A DNA stretch of 64,000 bases, taken from positions 434,001 to 498,000 of the forward strand of contig NZ_LMLP01000001.1 in assembly GCF_001421965.1 (NCBI RefSeq), written 5' to 3'. Made by a program: the position numbers and the translations under genes. The DNA is from Sphingomonas sp. Leaf67. Lineage in GTDB: Bacteria > Pseudomonadota > Alphaproteobacteria > Sphingomonadales > Sphingomonadaceae. The notes under the pieces are model-generated. The model was given only the letters and a program-made list of their open reading frames with translations. It did no database searches and was not told the DNA's origin. This document shows, one piece after another, positions 60,582 to 64,000 of the stretch. The stretch's first letter is position 1; each line of letters starts with the position of its first letter.

Positions 60582-62258
60582 TTATGCCCAGGGCTTGGTC
60601 CGCACCGCATGGTCTGCCGCACGAGCAGTCAAGGCCATGAACGTGAGCGACGGATTGACGCACGATACCGACGCCATCTGCGCGCCGTCGGTCACGTACA
60701 GGTTCGACGCGTCATGTGCCTGGCTCCAGCCGTTCAGCACCGACTTGCGCGGATCGGCACCCATGCGGGCACCGCCCATTTCGTGGATCGCGTCGCCGGG
60801 GACATGCTCGCCTTCATAGCTGCGGACATTGGTCAGGCCCGCCGCCTTCAGCATCTTCTCGCCCTCGATGCGGGAATCGGCCATCATCTTCAGCTCGTTG
60901 TCGCGGAACTTCACGTCGAACTTCATCAACGGCACGCCGAACCGGTCGACCTTGTCCGTATGCAGCGACACGCGGTTGTCGGCATAGGGAAGGCATTCGC
61001 CGAACGCGCCCATTCCGAACTTCCACGGGCCATATTGCCGCATGCCGTGCTTCATGTCCTTGCCGAAGCCGACGGGTGCCATCGGTTCGCGCCGGGCGCT
61101 TCCCTGATAGCCATAGCCCCGACGGAAGCCGACGCCTTCCTCCCCCTTCAGGTTGCGGAAACGCGGGACATAGACTCCGCCCGGCCGCCGGCCATATTCG
61201 ATCAGGTCGGTCATGCCGGGAATTTCGCCCTCGACCCCGACGCGGAAGATATGGTCCATGACATAGCGGCCCAGCGTGCCGCTGGCGTCGAAATGGCTGC
61301 GACCGCCGCCGCCCATCCGCGAGTTCATCAGGATCTGCGTCGAAGCCATCGCCGACGCGCACAGGAACACCAAGTTCGCCTGCACCGTCTCCGCCTGCCC
61401 CGTCTTGGCATCGATAAAGCGGACGCCGGTTACCTTCTTGCGTGCAGCGTCATATTCAAGATTCGTGACCACCGCATCCGACCGCAGCGTCAGCCGCCCC
61501 GTCGCCCGTGCCGCCGGCAGCGTCACCGCCTGCGTCGAGAAATAGGCACCGAACGAACAGCCATTGCCGCACTGGTTACGGAACTGGCACTTGCTGCGGT
61601 TCTGATCCGGCTTGTCCTCGGTCATGTTGGACAGGCGGCTATTGATCAGCTTGCGACCCGGAAACTTGGTTTCCAGCTCCTGCTTCAACCACTTTTCCGC
61701 GACGTTCATTGGCATCGCCGGCTGGAATTCGCTGTCCGGCAGGTACGGCAGATTCTCACGTGATCCCGATACGCCGATGTACTTTTCGACATAGCTGTAC
61801 CACGGCGCGACGTCGTCATAGCCGATCGGCCACGTGCCATCGACACCCTCGCGCCTGTTCGCCTCGAAATCGTCGGCGCTCCAGCGGAACGTCCAGCGCC
61901 CCCAGATCAGTGACTTTCCGCCGACTGCCGCCGGGCGAATCCAGTAGAATTTCTCGCCTTCGTCGAACGCATAGGGGTTCAACCGATCGTCGTTGTAGAA
62001 GGATTGGTTGCTCGGTGATACATACCCATGTTTGGCGATGAAATAGTCGCTCTCCATCAGCGGCTTGGGCATTTGATTGCGCGCCGGCACCTCATAGGCC
62101 GGCTTGCCGTCATACGGATAGCCTTCGATATGCTCGACCATGTGGCCACGGTCGAGCATCAGGACGCGCAGGCCCTTTTCGGTCAATTCCTTGGCGGCGA
62201 ACCCGCCGCTGACGCCCGATCCGATGACGATCGCGTCGAACCTGTTGGTGACTGCCAT
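60582..62258 (-). CDS. GMC family oxidoreductase (sugar dehydrogenase catalytic subunit)
   Basis: 558 aa. FAD-binding AIVIGSGVSGGFAAKELTEK at the start, WIRPAAVGGKSLIWGRWTFR, and C-terminal AIHEMGGARMG with VSCVNPSLTFMALTARAAD (His and Asn of the active site). The stretch KCQFRNQCGNGCSF has Cys spaced C-x5-C-x3-C, as in FAD glucose dehydrogenases and glucoside 3-dehydrogenases that hold a [3Fe-4S] cluster. With the small subunit encoded upstream it fits oxidation of a sugar at C3. No signal peptide of its own. Confidence 0.9.
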   Translation of the reverse strand: MAVTNRFDAIVIGSGVSGGFAAKELTEKGLRVLMLDRGHMVEHIEGYPYDGKPAYEVPARNQMPKPLMESDYFIAKHGYVSPSNQSFYNDDRLNPYAFDEGEKFYWIRPAAVGGKSLIWGRWTFRWSADDFEANRREGVDGTWPIGYDDVAPWYSYVEKYIGVSGSRENLPYLPDSEFQPAMPMNVAEKWLKQELETKFPGRKLINSRLSNMTEDKPDQNRSKCQFRNQCGNGCSFGAYFSTQAVTLPAARATGRLTLRSDAVVTNLEYDAARKKVTGVRFIDAKTGQAETVQANLVFLCASAMASTQILMNSRMGGGGRSHFDASGTLGRYVMDHIFRVGVEGEIPGMTDLIEYGRRPGGVYVPRFRNLKGEEGVGFRRGYGYQGSARREPMAPVGFGKDMKHGMRQYGPWKFGMGAFGECLPYADNRVSLHTDKVDRFGVPLMKFDVKFRDNELKMMADSRIEGEKMLKAAGLTNVRSYEGEHVPGDAIHEMGGARMGADPRKSVLNGWSQAHDASNLYVTDGAQMASVSCVNPSLTFMALTARAADHAVRTKPWA

Positions 62259-62281
62259 AAATCCCCTCCCAGGGTATTGGT

Positions 62282-63115
62282 TTAGTAACGCAGCGCCTTG
62301 AGCGTCCGGAAACTGGTGGTGACGTCGGGCAGATAGGGCGCGGGCGCCTGATCATTCTCGACATAGAAGTGGCGGACGCCGGCACTGCCGCGACGGCGGA
62401 ACAGCGCGGCGAAATCGGTCTTGCCGGCGCCGACCGCGGTCATGCTGCCATCGGCGCGCGCGTCCTTGACGTGATACGCGTATAGCCGCGGCCCGAGCCG
62501 GTCGATCCATGCGCCGACATCTTCGCCGGCATGGCCGACCCAGTACAGGTCGAGTTCGATCTTCACCAGCGCCGGATCGGTCGCCTTCAGCAACCGCTCG
62601 TACAGGCTGACCCCGCCCGGCTTCACCGTGAATTCGAAGTCGTGGTTATGATAGGCGAAACCCAGCCCGGCCTTGCGCAGGTCGCGCGCGAAGCGGTTGA
62701 AGTTCGGCATCGCCGCATTCCAGCCGGCTTCGTCGCGATGCTGGTCGACCATGTACGGCAGAACGACCGTATCGGCACCCAGCGTCTTGGCCATTTCGAC
62801 CTGCTTGTCGAACGCGCCGAGCAACGCTTCGTACGGCACATGGATCGACGGGGCCTTGAGGCCCAGCCGGTCCATCGTCCGCCGCAGCAGTTTATGATCC
62901 ATGGCATCATAGCCGCCACCGCCATATTCGACTTCCTTATAGCCGATACGGGCAAGGTCGCCGAGCGTCTTGACCGGGTCCTTCTGGAACAGCTCGCGCA
63001 CCGTATAGAGCTGGATCCCGACGGCCTTGATCTGGGCTGCCTGTGCGATGCCGGTGACGCCGAGTGCGGCGATGCCGCCTGCACCGGCCAGGACGTGCCT
63101 GCGATTGACGATCAT
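62282..63115 (-). CDS. Exported sugar phosphate isomerase/epimerase-like TIM barrel
   Basis: 277 aa. N-terminal Tat-like signal NRRHVLAGAGGIAALGVTGI ending in AQA. AP-endonuclease-2-type TIM barrel: IGYKEVEYGGGGYDAMDHKL, APSIHVPYEALLG, FAYHNHDFEF (metal His), KIELDLYWVGHAGED (Glu, Asp) and YAYHVKDAR. Metal-binding His/Glu/Asp residues are conserved. Relatives near GMC/DUF1080 genes isomerise or cleave 3-keto-sugars. ATG overlaps the stop of the previous gene (63112-63115). Confidence 0.88.
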   Translation of the reverse strand: MIVNRRHVLAGAGGIAALGVTGIAQAAQIKAVGIQLYTVRELFQKDPVKTLGDLARIGYKEVEYGGGGYDAMDHKLLRRTMDRLGLKAPSIHVPYEALLGAFDKQVEMAKTLGADTVVLPYMVDQHRDEAGWNAAMPNFNRFARDLRKAGLGFAYHNHDFEFTVKPGGVSLYERLLKATDPALVKIELDLYWVGHAGEDVGAWIDRLGPRLYAYHVKDARADGSMTAVGAGKTDFAALFRRRGSAGVRHFYVENDQAPAPYLPDVTTSFRTLKALRY

Positions 63116-63681
63116 GCGCTGTACACCTTGTTGACCTGCGAATAGGGAAAGGCACCGTTATATTCGCCCGGTACCGGCAGATATTCGCGCTCCTGCGTCA
63201 TGCCAATTTCCGACGTATAATAGCCGGCGATGACCAGCTGGCGGAATGCTTCGAAGAAGGTCTTGCCGCCCGGAATCTGGTCCTTCATCGCCAGCGTCAG
63301 CAACGCGTCCTGCTGCGCCGGCGTCGCCTTGGCACCCGTGACCTTGTAATCCGCCATGCTGCGCTTCTCAATCGCATCCAGCCCGGCGACGATCGGCACC
63401 CGCTCGGCCGGATAGGACCAGTCGGCCAGCAGCTTCTCGATATAGGCCGGCACGCCCGCGGCGATCGCGCCCGGCGTATCGGTGGTCGGGATGACGCGTT
63501 CGCTCAAGCCCGTCATCAGCGCGCGTTGCGGCGCGGTGAACACGGCGGCGCTCGGCGGACCATCGCTGATCGTCGGCACGCTTACCGGTCCTTGCGCACC
63601 GACAGCGCGCGCGAGCGGCGCGTACAGCGCGGTGCCGAACATCGCCGCGACACCGGCCAGGGCCGTCCTGCGATCGATCAT
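63112..63681 (-). CDS. Gluconate 2-dehydrogenase subunit 3 family protein (Tat)
   Basis: 189 aa. Twin-arginine signal IDRRTALAGVAAMFGTALYA. Family part: LMTGLSERVIPTTDTPGAIA, VPAYIEKLLADW, IPGGKTFFEAFRQLVIAGYY, TSEIG and a C-terminal PYSQVNKVYSA. These small subunits carry the signal that exports the folded GMC partner (hitch-hiker export) and complete the enzyme. Located in the same operon, but the isomerase gene intervenes. Overlap ATGA-type with both neighbours. Confidence 0.9.
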   Translation of the reverse strand: MIDRRTALAGVAAMFGTALYAPLARAVGAQGPVSVPTISDGPPSAAVFTAPQRALMTGLSERVIPTTDTPGAIAAGVPAYIEKLLADWSYPAERVPIVAGLDAIEKRSMADYKVTGAKATPAQQDALLTLAMKDQIPGGKTFFEAFRQLVIAGYYTSEIGMTQEREYLPVPGEYNGAFPYSQVNKVYSA

Positions 63682-64000
63682 TTGCTGTTCTCCTTCAGGT
63701 CCTGCGCGATCGCGCTCTCGGGCAGCGGTCGTACCCAGATGTTGCGGAACGACACCGGCGAATCATGATCCTGCAACTGGATCGGCGCGGCGTCGCCATG
63801 CGCCTCGTACTTCGCGATCTGCCGCCAGATCGTCGTGCCGAGCATCGCCTGATGATTTTGTACCACCACCCCGTTCAGGATCGCGGTGACATAGGCCGGT
63901 CGCACCAGCGACCCGTCGGCGGCGAAGCGCGGCCGTTCGAACACGACGTCATAGGTCTGCCATTCGCCGGGTTTGCGCGACGCATTCACCAGCGGCGGCT
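63678..64000 (-). CDS. DUF1080 protein (3-keto-glycoside hydrolase-like), partial
   Basis: Only the C-terminal 107 residues are inside the window; the start lies beyond the right edge. RKPGEWQTYDVVFERPRFA, VTAILNGVVVQNHQAMLG and IQLQDHDSPVSFRNIWVRPL are the concanavalin-like DUF1080 end. DUF1080 proteins hydrolyse 3-keto-disaccharides/glycosides or bind sugars. Stop overlaps the next gene by 4 nt, so it is in the same operon and presumably starts it or lies within it. Confidence 0.85.
   Translation of the reverse strand, partial: PPLVNASRKPGEWQTYDVVFERPRFAADGSLVRPAYVTAILNGVVVQNHQAMLGTTIWRQIAKYEAHGDAAPIQLQDHDSPVSFRNIWVRPLPESAIAQDLKENSK

Overview
The window is about 64 kb of GC-rich DNA (roughly 65-68 % by eye) that reads as chromosome of an alphaproteobacterium, most likely a sphingomonad (Sphingomonas or a close relative). 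The reasons are gene content and style: a very large TonB-dependent receptor followed by SapC, cupin and tryptophan-halogenase genes, a Zur-MerC pair, DUF2849/DUF934 sulfate-assimilation partners, DUF418 and DUF2218 proteins, many 4-nt ATGA/GTGA gene overlaps, and short GC-rich palindromic repeats between genes. No phage, transposase, integrase or CRISPR array was found, and no gap between genes exceeds 300 bases. This taxonomic placement is an inference from gene families, not a database match.

Layout. 1-10.1 kb: housekeeping and stress genes (YbjN-like partial, UbiK-like, TspO, TlyA-type rRNA methylase, RBBP9-type hydrolase, dxs, zur-merC, a PadR/DUF2218 autoregulatory unit with a clear inverted-repeat operator, rarA). 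10.2-13.1 kb: an unusual tRNA-Thr, a KdpDE-like two-component system without potassium-pump genes, and two tiny genes. 13.1-21.7 kb: one minus-strand chemotaxis operon, transcribed mcp, STAS, cheA, cheR, cheB, cheD, cheY, cheW, a second CheB-like gene whose catalytic serine appears lost, and an unknown 92-aa gene. 22.0-28.4 kb: TonB receptor, SapC, JmjC-like cupin and flavin halogenase, with a LacI-type palindrome over the likely promoter.

28.4-39.9 kb: PilZ, tRNA-Leu, DUF805, YifB, then the conserved rpmH-rnpA-yidD-yidC-yihA block, exoD, GST, small enzymes, YitT, a soluble PAS-MCP and asd. 39.9-55.2 kb: DUF418 protein, S9 peptidase, SH3 protein, hydroxyacid dehydrogenase, a low-GC islet (about 45.4-46.7 kb), glutamine amidotransferase, nitronate monooxygenase, glycosyltransferase, selO and an astD-like gene. 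55.3-59.8 kb: assimilatory sulfate-reduction operon (siroheme methylase, DUF2849, sulfite reductase, a Rid protein, DUF934, APS-type reductase). 60.6-64.0 kb: a sugar 3-oxidation-type locus (GMC oxidoreductase, sugar isomerase, Tat-exported small subunit, DUF1080) cut by the window edge.

The most notable points are the catalytically degenerate second CheB, the receptor-halogenase locus with its candidate operator, the Rid protein that lacks the deaminase arginine inside the cysteine operon, a three-stem cruciform nested in a repeat just upstream of the sulfite reductase gene, and the tRNA-Thr built on a tRNA-Gly-like frame.
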